The position numbers and the translations under genes are program-made. Positions 15,293 through 22,799 of a DNA stretch of 28,789 nt are shown piece by piece; the stretch's first letter is position 1; the number at the start of each line of letters is the position of its first letter. The notes beneath the pieces are model-generated. The model made no database searches, was not told the DNA's origin, and was given only the letters and a program-made list of their open reading frames with translations. The DNA is taken from assembly GCA_035762175.1 (NCBI GenBank), contig DASTPP010000094.1, forward strand, positions 1-28,789, read 5' to 3'. The stretch is from DASTPP01 sp035762175 (GTDB lineage: Bacteria > Myxococcota_A > Polyangia > Polyangiales > Polyangiaceae).

Positions 15293-16273
15293 ATGGCGGA
15301 AACGCAGCGGCCGCGCCGGGTGGTGGTGGCCACGCACGGGCATTGCTTCGACGGGATGGCGTCGGCGGCCCTCTTCACCTGGCTCTACCGTTCGCTCGAG
15401 GGCGCGAACGCGTCCTTCGCGTACCACGCCTGCGACTACGGGCCGGGCGAGGGCGGCGTGCCCGCGGGCTGGATGAACGGCGACGAGAACGCGATCCTTG
15501 ATTACCGGTATAGCCCCTTGCCGTCGCTCTCGTGGTACTTCGACCACCACGGGACGGCGTTCCAGGGCCCGGGCGACCGCGAGCACTACGAGAAGCGGCG
15601 CTCGCTGCGCGGGGCGTACGACCCGGCGTACTCGTCGTGCACCAAGCTCATCGTCGACGCGGCGCGCGAGAAGTACGGGCTCGAGCCGCCCGAGCACATG
15701 CGCCCGCTCGTCGCGTGGGCCGACCGCATCGACGCGGCGCGCTTCGCCGACGTGCGCGAGGCCGTGGACCGCCAGGACCCGGTGCTGCAGCTCATGACGG
15801 TGGTCGAGCACCACGGCCACACGCACTTCGTCGCGATCATGGTGCCGCGCCTGCTCTCGAAGCCGGTCGAGGAGGTGGCGCTCGCCGACGACGTGCAGGC
15901 GCTCTACGTGCCGCTGGCGAAGAAGCGCGCCGGCGCGCTCGCCGAGATCGAGGCGCGGGCGAGGCTCGTCGGGCGCGTGGCGCTCTGCGACCTGAGCGAG
16001 GTGGCGACGGAGGTGATCGAGAAGTTCGCGCTCTACGCGCTCTACCCCGAGGCGCTCTACGCGGTCACGGTGACGCGCACGCCCTCGAAGCTCAAGGTGA
16101 GCGTGGGCTATAACCCCTGGTCGACCGCGCCGCGCGAGCACGATATCGGGGCCATCTGCCGGCGCTACGGCGGGGGCGGGCACCCGGTGGTCGGGGCGTT
16201 CGCGCGCCCGGTCGACAAGCTCGAGGAGGCGCGCGCGCTCGCCGCCTCGGTCGTCGAGGAGCTGCAGGGGTGA
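15293..16273 (+). CDS. DHH/DHHA1-superfamily phosphohydrolase (NrnB-like)
   Basis: Proteins of this superfamily hydrolyse phosphodiesters such as short oligoribonucleotides, pAp or cyclic dinucleotides using Mn2+. This 326-residue protein has motif I as THGHCFDG (Asp20, with Cys18 where classical members have a first Asp; HGxCxDG forms are known in a DHH subgroup). Motif II is ILDYRYS (Asp70) and motif III is FDHHG (Asp84-His85-His86). The C-terminal DHHA1 signature is GGGGHPVVGAF (about residues 291-301). The start is ATG 15293, preceded by a G-run. An upstream TTG at 15257 would add twelve residues without homology signs. The substrate cannot be assigned from sequence. Confidence 0.85.
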   Translation: MAETQRPRRVVVATHGHCFDGMASAALFTWLYRSLEGANASFAYHACDYGPGEGGVPAGWMNGDENAILDYRYSPLPSLSWYFDHHGTAFQGPGDREHYEKRRSLRGAYDPAYSSCTKLIVDAAREKYGLEPPEHMRPLVAWADRIDAARFADVREAVDRQDPVLQLMTVVEHHGHTHFVAIMVPRLLSKPVEEVALADDVQALYVPLAKKRAGALAEIEARARLVGRVALCDLSEVATEVIEKFALYALYPEALYAVTVTRTPSKLKVSVGYNPWSTAPREHDIGAICRRYGGGGHPVVGAFARPVDKLEEARALAASVVEELQG

Positions 16274-16402
16274 GCGGCCGCGGCGGCCCGCGGCGGGGCT
16301 GAGCGCGTCCGAGCGGGCGGCGCGCTCGTCGGCGACCGGCCGGGCGGCGTCCGGGCCGCCTTCGGCGGGGCGGCGGCCTAGCCCCGGGCGCGCGAGGCGA
16401 GC

Positions 16403-16408
16403 TATGCT
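16403..16408 (+). promoter_or_regulatory. putative -10 element TATGCT, leaderless arrangement
   Basis: TATGCT ends 6 nt before the ATG at 16415, with only GGGGCG between. It is one of four such sites in the window, and the hexamer is identical to the one before the gene starting at 20267. Confidence 0.35.
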
Positions 16409-16414
16409 GGGGCG

Positions 16415-17461
16415 ATGAGCGAGTCGGGCGCACCCAGGTCCCCGTCGAACCCGCCCCCGGCCGGCATGTTGCCGACGCTCGACGACGTGCCGACGGACAC
16501 CAGCGAGCTGGCCTCGCTGGCGATGCTGCTGCGCGAAGAGCAGATTCAGGCCCGCATCGTGCATTACAAGGCCGAGCTCGACACGAGCCCGGAGCTCGAC
16601 GCCATCACGGCGCGGGTGGTCGAGCAGGTGCGGCAGCTGCAGGCGCACGCCTCGCAGGAGCGGCGCGCCCCTTGGAGCGCGGAGGTCATCGCGAGCGAGC
16701 AGGCCGAGGGGCTCGCGTCGCTGCTCGGGCGGGTGTTCCGCAAGGGGGCGCCCTCGGTGCTGGTCGAGCACAACATGAAGAACGTGGCGCGGCGGCTGAC
16801 GCGCATGTTCTTCGAGTCGGAGCTGGCCGAGCGGCTCGACGACGACCGGTCGCGCGGGCGCCTGATGCGCGACCCCGAGCAGGCGCTCTACTTTCTCTTG
16901 AAGCGCTACGAAAACCGCATGCTGGCCGAGCTCGAGGGCTTCACCTTCACCGACGAGGACGTGCGCAGAAAGACGCTCGAGGCGCTGCAGGAGATGACCA
17001 ACGGCTTCCGGGTGAGCTTTCTGTCGCGGCGGAGCCCCGAGCTCAAGCGGCTCATCTCGAGCCTGCAAGAGGTCTTGCTCGAGTTCTTGCAGAGCGCGCT
17101 GCCGGCGGCGCTGCCCGAGTTCTCGGCCGAGGTGGTCGAGCTCTCGGGCTCGGCGCGCGAGCCCGAGGCGCTCGGCTACAAGGTGCCGCACACGGCGTTC
17201 CCCGAGTTCCGGCACGCGTTCGAGCGGCGCTTTCTCGAGCGGCTCGTCAAGTACGTGCAGCCGAACCTCGCGCACCGCATGGCGACGGCCGAGGTCAGCT
17301 TCCGCGACGAGACCGTCGCGTTCGCGCAGTCGCCGCGCCTCTACAGCGACGTCTGCTCGCTCTTTTGCGACGCGGTCTACGACTTTCTGTGCAACGAGGG
17401 CTTCCTCGACTTGCCGGCCGACTGGCGGAGCAAGCCCCCCGCGCCCCCCGCGGAGCGCTGA
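16415..17461 (+). CDS. conserved-looking cytoplasmic protein, function unknown
   Basis: This 348-residue product has no signal peptide or TM helix. Residues 1-30 are Pro/Ser-rich. From about residue 30 onward it is predicted mostly helical, with amphipathic stretches such as ITARVVEQVRQLQAHAS, VLVEHNMKNVARRLTRMFFE and LKRLISSLQEVLLEFLQ. Tryptophan is scarce and charged residues are abundant. I recognise no catalytic motif. Regular codon use, an ATG with a TATGCT element 6 nt upstream and a clean stop support a real gene. It lies 141 bp after the DHH gene and 81 bp before another unknown gene on the same strand. It could be a scaffold or a signalling partner, but that is a guess. Confidence 0.75.
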   Translation: MSESGAPRSPSNPPPAGMLPTLDDVPTDTSELASLAMLLREEQIQARIVHYKAELDTSPELDAITARVVEQVRQLQAHASQERRAPWSAEVIASEQAEGLASLLGRVFRKGAPSVLVEHNMKNVARRLTRMFFESELAERLDDDRSRGRLMRDPEQALYFLLKRYENRMLAELEGFTFTDEDVRRKTLEALQEMTNGFRVSFLSRRSPELKRLISSLQEVLLEFLQSALPAALPEFSAEVVELSGSAREPEALGYKVPHTAFPEFRHAFERRFLERLVKYVQPNLAHRMATAEVSFRDETVAFAQSPRLYSDVCSLFCDAVYDFLCNEGFLDLPADWRSKPPAPPAER

Positions 17462-17528
17462 GCGCCGGCCGGCCGGGCGGCGCGCGGGCGCCGGGGCGGG
17501 CCGGGCCCACGGCGGGGGCGAAATGCTC

Positions 17529-17534
17529 TATGAT
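17529..17534 (+). promoter_or_regulatory. putative -10 element TATGAT, leaderless arrangement
   Basis: TATGAT ends 8 nt before the ATG at 17543, and GGCGCCCG fills the gap, so no Shine-Dalgarno site is available. Confidence 0.35.
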
Positions 17535-17542
17535 GGCGCCCG

Positions 17543-18790
17543 ATGCGCCCTGGCGCGGACGCTCCTGCCGAGCCCGAGTTTCTCGGGTACCTTGCGCGGC
17601 GCGAGGCGCGGCGCTGGCCCCTCGTCGCCGTCGGGGCGTTCGCGGCGGCGGCGCTCGCGCTCTGGCTCTGGCCGCGGGCCCCGCTGCCCTGGCCGGTGCC
17701 GCTGCTCGGCGCCTGCGCCCTCTTGCCCTTCGGCGGCGGCCGCCGCACGCGCCGCCTGCGGGTGAGCGCGGGGCCGGGCTGGCTCGCCTTCGACGACGGG
17801 CGGCGTCGGCCGGTCGCGGGGGGGCACCTCTGCCTCGACGCCCGCGACGTCGCGACGCTGCGGCTCGAGCCCGAGGGGCGCGCGGGCGGGCGGCTCGAGC
17901 TCGTCGCCGAAGAGGCCGACCAGGGGCGGCGCCTGCTGCGCGCGCTGCGGCTCGACGCCGCGCACGCGACGGCCGCCTTCCGCGTGACGGCCGGCTCGTG
18001 GAACGCCAACGCGCGCGACCTCGCCGTCGCCCTCGTGGTCGCCGCCGCGCTCGCCGCCGCCGCGCTCGCCGTCCGGTGGCTGCGCTTCTTCTCGATCGCG
18101 AGCGGCCTGTTCGAGCTCGTGCTCTACCTCGCCCTCCTGCCGGTCGGCTGGCTCGCCTTCGTCACCTGGCGCCGCCGCCGGCGGGTGCTCGCCGAGGTCG
18201 GCGTCGAGGGCGTGGCGACGACGAGCGCGTACGGGCGGCGGGCGTACTACCCCTTCGAGCGGGTCGAGGCGATCGACGACGGGCGCTTCGACATCGTCCT
18301 GACCGAGCGCTCGGGGGCGCGCGCGTTCTTCACGGCCGAGGGGCTCGAAGAGTTCGAGGCCTTCAGCCAGCGCCTCGCCGAGGCCTTCGCGCTCTACCGC
18401 GCGGCCGCGCGAGAGGGCGAGACCTGGAAGGTGCTCCTGCCCCCCGAGAGCGCCACCACGGCCGCCTGGCTCGCGCGCCTGCGCACGCTCGGCGGGGGCG
18501 GGTCGCAAGGCTACCGCTCGCTCGGCCTCGAGCGCGCGCGCCTGCTCGCCCTCGCGCTCGCGCCCTCGGTGCCGCCGCTCGGCCGGGCGGCGTCGGCGTT
18601 CGTGCTCTTCGAGCGGGCGACGCCGGCCGAGCTCGAGCGCCTCGACGCCGCCGCGCGCCGGACGGCCCACCCGGCGCTGCGCGCCATGCTCGACGGCGTC
18701 GTGCGGGGCGACCGCGAGGAGACGACGCGCGCGATCGACGAGCTGCGCGCGGCGGAGGCGGGGGCGTGGGGGGCGCTCGGCGCGGGGTGA
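17543..18790 (+). CDS. membrane protein of unknown function with PH-like soluble parts
   Basis: The 415-residue product has two hydrophobic hairpins. The first (about residues 25-62) contains VAVGAFAAAALALWLWP, and the second (about 152-200) contains VALVVAAALAAAALAV and FELVLYLALLPVGWLAFV. The stretches after each hairpin (about 70-140 and 205-280) are beta-rich with short turns (LRVSAGPGWLAFDDGRR, FDIVLTERSGARAFFTAEGLEEFEAF). This resembles bacterial pleckstrin-homology-like membrane proteins; the likeness is in pattern only. A helical C-terminus follows. The two halves look like an internal duplication. The start is ATG 17543. The gene ends 4 bp before the convergent lipoprotein gene's stop. 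Confidence 0.75.
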   Translation: MRPGADAPAEPEFLGYLARREARRWPLVAVGAFAAAALALWLWPRAPLPWPVPLLGACALLPFGGGRRTRRLRVSAGPGWLAFDDGRRRPVAGGHLCLDARDVATLRLEPEGRAGGRLELVAEEADQGRRLLRALRLDAAHATAAFRVTAGSWNANARDLAVALVVAAALAAAALAVRWLRFFSIASGLFELVLYLALLPVGWLAFVTWRRRRRVLAEVGVEGVATTSAYGRRAYYPFERVEAIDDGRFDIVLTERSGARAFFTAEGLEEFEAFSQRLAEAFALYRAAAREGETWKVLLPPESATTAAWLARLRTLGGGGSQGYRSLGLERARLLALALAPSVPPLGRAASAFVLFERATPAELERLDAAARRTAHPALRAMLDGVVRGDREETTRAIDELRAAEAGAWGALGAG

Positions 18791-18794
18791 CGGG

Positions 18795-20267
18795 TCAGGG
18801 GCGCGGCAGCCCGGCGGCGCCGGCGCTCGCGAGCAGGCAGGGGGCGGCGAGCGTCTTCATGGCGAAGCGCATCTCGGGGCTGTACGAGAAGACGACGGCC
18901 AGGCGCCCGTCGCTGCCGAGGGCGAGGGCGGGCTGGGCGTGCGAGAGGGCGCGGTTCTTCTTGGCCTCGGAGACGACGTAGCCCTCGGGCGCGGGCCGGC
19001 CCGAGGGCGTGACGCCGACGACGAACACGTTGTCGGCCTCGACGCCCGCCGACGAGACGAAGGCGAGCGCGGCGCCCCCCTCGATCGGGTGCAGCGTGGG
19101 CAGGGTGCCCTCGGCGACGCGGTAGGGGGGGCCGAGCGGGGCGCCCGCCGGGTCGAGCGCGCGCACGAAGACCGTGGGCACGTCGCGGAAGGTCTCGACC
19201 CAGGCGGCGAGCACGTTGGGCCCGGCGAGCGCGAGCGCGGGCCGCGAGGGCTCGCGGGCCGAGGGCGAGGGCAGCCGCTGGCGCTGACCGTCTTCGCTGC
19301 CCTTCGGGTCGAAGTGCGAGACGAGCAGCGAGGGGGCGCCGCCGGGGGGCGTGTCCTCCCAGGCGACGAGGAAGCCGCCGCCCGCCTCGAGCAGCGCGGG
19401 GTGGCGCGGGCCGTTGGCGTTCTTGGTGGCGCCGAGCGCGCGGGCGGGCGGCTCGCTCGGGTCGGGCGAGTCCAAGAAGAAGAGGCCGAGCTCGGCGCGA
19501 TCGTTGGGCCGGACGGGCGCGACGGCGAGCAGGGGGCCCGACGAGGTGCGGATGATGGCGGTGTGCTCGGCGTCGGCGGCGGCGACCGCGGACACGTGCG
19601 TCGGCTCGTAGGCCTGGCGCGCGTGGGTGGCGCGGGCGTAGACGAGCCCGCCCCGGTCGAACCAGGCGACCGTCCACCAGTCGTGGCCACGGAAGAGGCG
19701 CGGCGCGGCCGCCACGGCCTTGCCGAGGCCGTGCGAGCGGGTGACCGTGCGCGTCATCGTGTCGTACGAGCCGAAGGCGACGAGGCCCTCGCCGCGGACG
19801 GGCGTCGAGAGCAGCCACGCCATGGCCAGCTCGCGGCGGTGGGCCGCGACGGCGATCGCCCCCGAAAAGAGGTTCGGCTCGAGCTCGCGGGCGCGCAGCG
19901 CGCACGCCTTCTGCTGGCTCTCGATGTCCTTCCAGAGGGGGACGCCCGCGACGACCGGCTCGGCCGGGGCCGCGCTCGGCGAAGGCGGGGCCGCGGGCGG
20001 CGCGCTCGGCGCCGAGGGGGGGGGCTCGAGGGGGGCGCCGCCGGCGCTCGGCTGCGCGCCGGCCGGCGGGTCGGGCTTGCCGGAGCCGCAGGCGAGGGCG
20101 GCGCAGGCGAGCGCGAGGCCCAAGGCGCTGGGGGCGGGGGCGCGTCGCCGTTCGCTGGCTCGGGTGCGTCCGCCCCCGGTGGTCGCCGCGGCAGGCGCCG
20201 CCGACGCCTTCGCAAAGGCTTGTGGGCCGGCGCCCGACCGGGTGCGGTGGCGGGCCGGGTGGGGCAT
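18795..20267 (-). CDS. predicted lipoprotein, beta-propeller-like, function unknown
   Basis: The 490-residue product has a hydrophobic segment LGLALACAALACGSG, giving a lipobox-like AALAC, then a Pro/Ala/Ser linker (PPSAPSAPPAAPPSPSAAP). The rest contains repeating strands of the type FLVAWEDTPPG, LAVVFSYSPEM, NVLAAWVETF and TAIIRTSSGPLLAVAP, spaced roughly 45-60 residues apart, which suggests a beta-propeller. The start was chosen at ATG 20267 because TATGCT lies 8 nt upstream, as for other genes here. It leaves an unusually long (~50-residue) N-region before the signal core, so a missed downstream start remains possible. Divergent from crtI by about 100 bp. Confidence 0.7.
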   Translation of the reverse strand: MPHPARHRTRSGAGPQAFAKASAAPAAATTGGGRTRASERRRAPAPSALGLALACAALACGSGKPDPPAGAQPSAGGAPLEPPPSAPSAPPAAPPSPSAAPAEPVVAGVPLWKDIESQQKACALRARELEPNLFSGAIAVAAHRRELAMAWLLSTPVRGEGLVAFGSYDTMTRTVTRSHGLGKAVAAAPRLFRGHDWWTVAWFDRGGLVYARATHARQAYEPTHVSAVAAADAEHTAIIRTSSGPLLAVAPVRPNDRAELGLFFLDSPDPSEPPARALGATKNANGPRHPALLEAGGGFLVAWEDTPPGGAPSLLVSHFDPKGSEDGQRQRLPSPSAREPSRPALALAGPNVLAAWVETFRDVPTVFVRALDPAGAPLGPPYRVAEGTLPTLHPIEGGAALAFVSSAGVEADNVFVVGVTPSGRPAPEGYVVSEAKKNRALSHAQPALALGSDGRLAVVFSYSPEMRFAMKTLAAPCLLASAGAAGLPRP

Positions 20268-20275
20268 GCCGGCGC

Positions 20276-20281
20276 AGCATA
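20276..20281 (-). promoter_or_regulatory. putative -10 element TATGCT (minus strand), leaderless arrangement
   Basis: Read on the minus strand, TATGCT is followed by GCGCCGGC and then the ATG at 20267. The hexamer is the same as the one at 16403-16408. It supports 20267 over the upstream in-frame ATG at 20357. Confidence 0.35.
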
Positions 20282-20368
20282 AGGAAAGACGGGCGCCGGG
20301 AGCAAATGTCGCCACCCGCCGGCGAGTTCGACGACACGGCGCGCCATTTTCGGGCATCGTAGCGCCGC

Positions 20369-21898
20369 ATGCAGGCGAACGGACAAGGACAGGCGAAGCG
20401 CGAGGGCCGGGGCGGGCGGCCGCGGGCGGTGGTCATCGGCAGCGGGTTCGGGGGGCTGGCGGCGGCGGTGCGGCTCGGGGCGCGGGGCTACCGCGTCACG
20501 GTGCTCGAGCGGCGCGACCGGCCGGGCGGGCGGGCGTACGTCTACCGCGACGAGGGCTTCACCTTCGACGCCGGGCCGACGGTGGTGACGGCGCCCTTTC
20601 TCTTCGAAGAGCTCTGGGCGCTCGCGGGCAAGCGCCTCTCGGACTCGGTCGAGATGCGCGAGGTGACGCCCTTTTACCGCATTCGCTTCGACGACGGCGG
20701 CGTCTTCGACTACACGGGCGACGCCGAGAAGATGCGCGAGGAGGTGCGCAAGCTCAGCCCCGCGGACGTCGCGGGCTACGAGCGCTTCGTGCGCTCGAGC
20801 GAAGAGATCTTCAAGGTGGGCTTCGACCGGCTGGCGCACGTGCCCTTCGACCGCTGGACGGACATGGCCAAGATCGTGCCCGACATGGTACGGCTGAAGA
20901 GCTACCTGACCGTCGCACAGATCGTGGCGCAATACGTCAAGAACGAGAAATTGCGCCAGGTTCTCAGCTTTCACCCCCTGCTCGTGGGCGGCAACCCGTA
21001 CTCGACGACGAGCATCTACACCCTCATCGCGTTCCTCGAGCGCAAGTGGGGGGTGCACTTTCCGGTCGGGGGCACGGGGGCGCTCGTGCGGGGGCTGGTC
21101 GAGCTCGTCGAGGGGCAGGGCGGCGAGGTGCGGTGCAACGCGCCGGTCGACGAGATCGCGGTCGAGGGCGGCCGGGCGACGGGGGTGCGGCTCGAGGGGG
21201 GCGAGTTCGTGCCGGCGCGCGTGGTCGTCTCGAACGCCGACGCGGCCTTCACCTACCGGCACCTCGTGCCGGCGTCGGCGCGCAAGCGCTGGACGGACCG
21301 GCGGGTCGAGTCGGCGCGCTTCAGCATGAGCCTCTTCGTCTGGTACTTCGGCACGCGGCGGACCTACCCCGAGGTCGCGCACCACACGATCTTGCTCGGC
21401 CCGCGCTACCGCCCGCTGCTCGACGACATCTTCGAGCGCAAGGTGCTGGCGAAAGACTTCAGCCTCTACCTGCACCGCCCGACGGCGACCGACCCGGCGC
21501 TCGCGCCGCCGGGCTGCGACGCGTTCTACGTGCTCGCGCCGGTGCCGCACCTGCAGAGCGGCACCGACTGGCGCGCCGAGGCCGAGCCGTACCGCCGCGC
21601 GCTCGAAGGCTACCTCGAGCGCAGCGTCTTGCCGGGGCTCGGCGCGTCGCTCGCCACCTCGCGCGTCTTCACGCCGCTCGACTTTCGCGACCAGCTCTCG
21701 AGCCTGTACGGCTCGGCCTACAGCTTCGAGCCCGTGCTGACGCAGAGCGCGTACTTCCGGCCGCACAACCGGTCCGAAGACGTCGCGGGGCTCTACCTGG
21801 TGGGCGCCGGCACGCACCCGGGCGCGGGGCTGCCCGGCGTGCTCTCGTCGGCGCGGGTGCTCGACCGCGTGGTGCCCGATGCCGACGCCCTCGCCTGA
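20369..21898 (+). CDS. crtI: CrtI-type phytoene/carotenoid desaturase
   Basis: CrtI desaturates phytoene towards lycopene using FAD at the membrane surface. This 509-residue protein is of the usual length. The N-terminal dinucleotide-binding site is VVIGSGFGGLAAAVRL (residues 21-36), followed by ERRDRPGGRAY and the DAGPTVVTAP segment. The middle includes SFHPLLVGGNPYSTTSIYTL and the FPVGGTGALVRGL motif. The C-terminal FAD signature is LVGAGTHPGAGLPGVLSSARV. The exact desaturation step number is not readable, and CrtN/CrtD-type relatives are possible. crtB directly after it makes phytoene desaturation the best choice. It overlaps crtB by 20 bp, so they share an operon. No clear Shine-Dalgarno site precedes the ATG. 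Confidence 0.93.
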   Translation: MQANGQGQAKREGRGGRPRAVVIGSGFGGLAAAVRLGARGYRVTVLERRDRPGGRAYVYRDEGFTFDAGPTVVTAPFLFEELWALAGKRLSDSVEMREVTPFYRIRFDDGGVFDYTGDAEKMREEVRKLSPADVAGYERFVRSSEEIFKVGFDRLAHVPFDRWTDMAKIVPDMVRLKSYLTVAQIVAQYVKNEKLRQVLSFHPLLVGGNPYSTTSIYTLIAFLERKWGVHFPVGGTGALVRGLVELVEGQGGEVRCNAPVDEIAVEGGRATGVRLEGGEFVPARVVVSNADAAFTYRHLVPASARKRWTDRRVESARFSMSLFVWYFGTRRTYPEVAHHTILLGPRYRPLLDDIFERKVLAKDFSLYLHRPTATDPALAPPGCDAFYVLAPVPHLQSGTDWRAEAEPYRRALEGYLERSVLPGLGASLATSRVFTPLDFRDQLSSLYGSAYSFEPVLTQSAYFRPHNRSEDVAGLYLVGAGTHPGAGLPGVLSSARVLDRVVPDADALA

Positions 21899-22799
21899 TC
21901 TGGTCGCCTGCCGCGAGCTCATCCGGCGGGGCTCGCGCAGCTTCTTCCTCGCCTCGCGCCTCCTGCCCGAGCGGGTGCGCTGGCCCGCCTACGCGCTCTA
22001 CGGCTTCTGCCGCGTCGCCGACGACGAGGTCGACGAGGGGGCCGGGGGCGGCCTCGCGCGGGTCGAGGGGCTCGCCCGGCGGCTCGACCGGGCGTACGCG
22101 GGCGCCCCGCGCGAGCACCCGGTCGACCGGGCGCTCGCCGCGGCGGTGCGCGCGCACGGGCTGCCGCGCGCGGCCTTCGACGCGATGCTCGAGGGCTTCC
22201 GCTGGGACGTCGAGGGCCGCCCCTACGACGGCTTCGACGAGCTGGCCGCGTACTGCGTGCGCGTCGCCGCGACGGTGGGCGTCCTGATGACGGTGCTGAT
22301 GGGGCCGCGCGACCGGGCGACGCTCGCGCGCGCGTGCGACCTCGGCGTCGCGATGCAGCTGACGAACGTCGCGCGCGACGTAGGCGAGGACGCGCGGCGG
22401 GGCCGACTCTACCTGCCCCGCGCGTGGCTGCGCGACGCGGGCCTCGACCCCGACGCGTTCCTCGCCCGCCCCGCCTTCTCGCCCGAGCTCGCGGGCGTCG
22501 TGCGGCGGCTGCTCGGCGAGGCCGCGGTGCTCTACCGTCGGGCCGACGCCGGGATCGCGCGCCTGCCCGCCGACTGCCGCTGGTCGATCGCGACCGCGCG
22601 GCGGGTCTACGCCGCCATCGGCAACCACGTCGCCCGCGCGGGCTTCGACACGGTCGGGCGGCGGGCGGTGGTGCCGACGGGCCACAAGCTGCGGCTCGCC
22701 GGGGCGGCCGGCCTCGGCCTCGGGCGCCGGCGGCCCGACGTCGAGCTCGCGCCGCCCCTCGCGGCCGCGGCGTTCCTGTGCGAAGCGGCCTCGGCATGA
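21879..22799 (+). CDS. crtB: phytoene synthase (CrtB)
   Basis: CrtB condenses two geranylgeranyl diphosphates to phytoene, the first committed carotenoid step. The protein has 306 residues, normal for the family. The two Asp-rich motifs that hold the Mg2+-diphosphates are VADDEVDE (Asp48 and Asp52) and NVARDVGED (Asp167 and Asp171). The family-typical GSRSFFLASRLLP, YGFCRVADD and RGRLYLPRAWL segments are all present. The ATG at 21879 lies inside the crtI 3' end, and the gene ends in an ATGA overlap with the cyclase gene, so all three genes are translationally coupled. A squalene-synthase-type alternative is less likely given the neighbours. Confidence 0.94.
   Translation: MPTPSPDLVACRELIRRGSRSFFLASRLLPERVRWPAYALYGFCRVADDEVDEGAGGGLARVEGLARRLDRAYAGAPREHPVDRALAAAVRAHGLPRAAFDAMLEGFRWDVEGRPYDGFDELAAYCVRVAATVGVLMTVLMGPRDRATLARACDLGVAMQLTNVARDVGEDARRGRLYLPRAWLRDAGLDPDAFLARPAFSPELAGVVRRLLGEAAVLYRRADAGIARLPADCRWSIATARRVYAAIGNHVARAGFDTVGRRAVVPTGHKLRLAGAAGLGLGRRRPDVELAPPLAAAAFLCEAASA

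Noticed and set aside
14942..17275. Long minus-strand frame opposite the DHH gene and its neighbour
   Set aside because: Shadow frame running through the tandem repeat, with no domain content.
19754..21922. Long minus-strand frame opposite crtI
   Set aside because: crtI on the other strand has clear motifs; this frame is low-complexity Arg/His/Ala.
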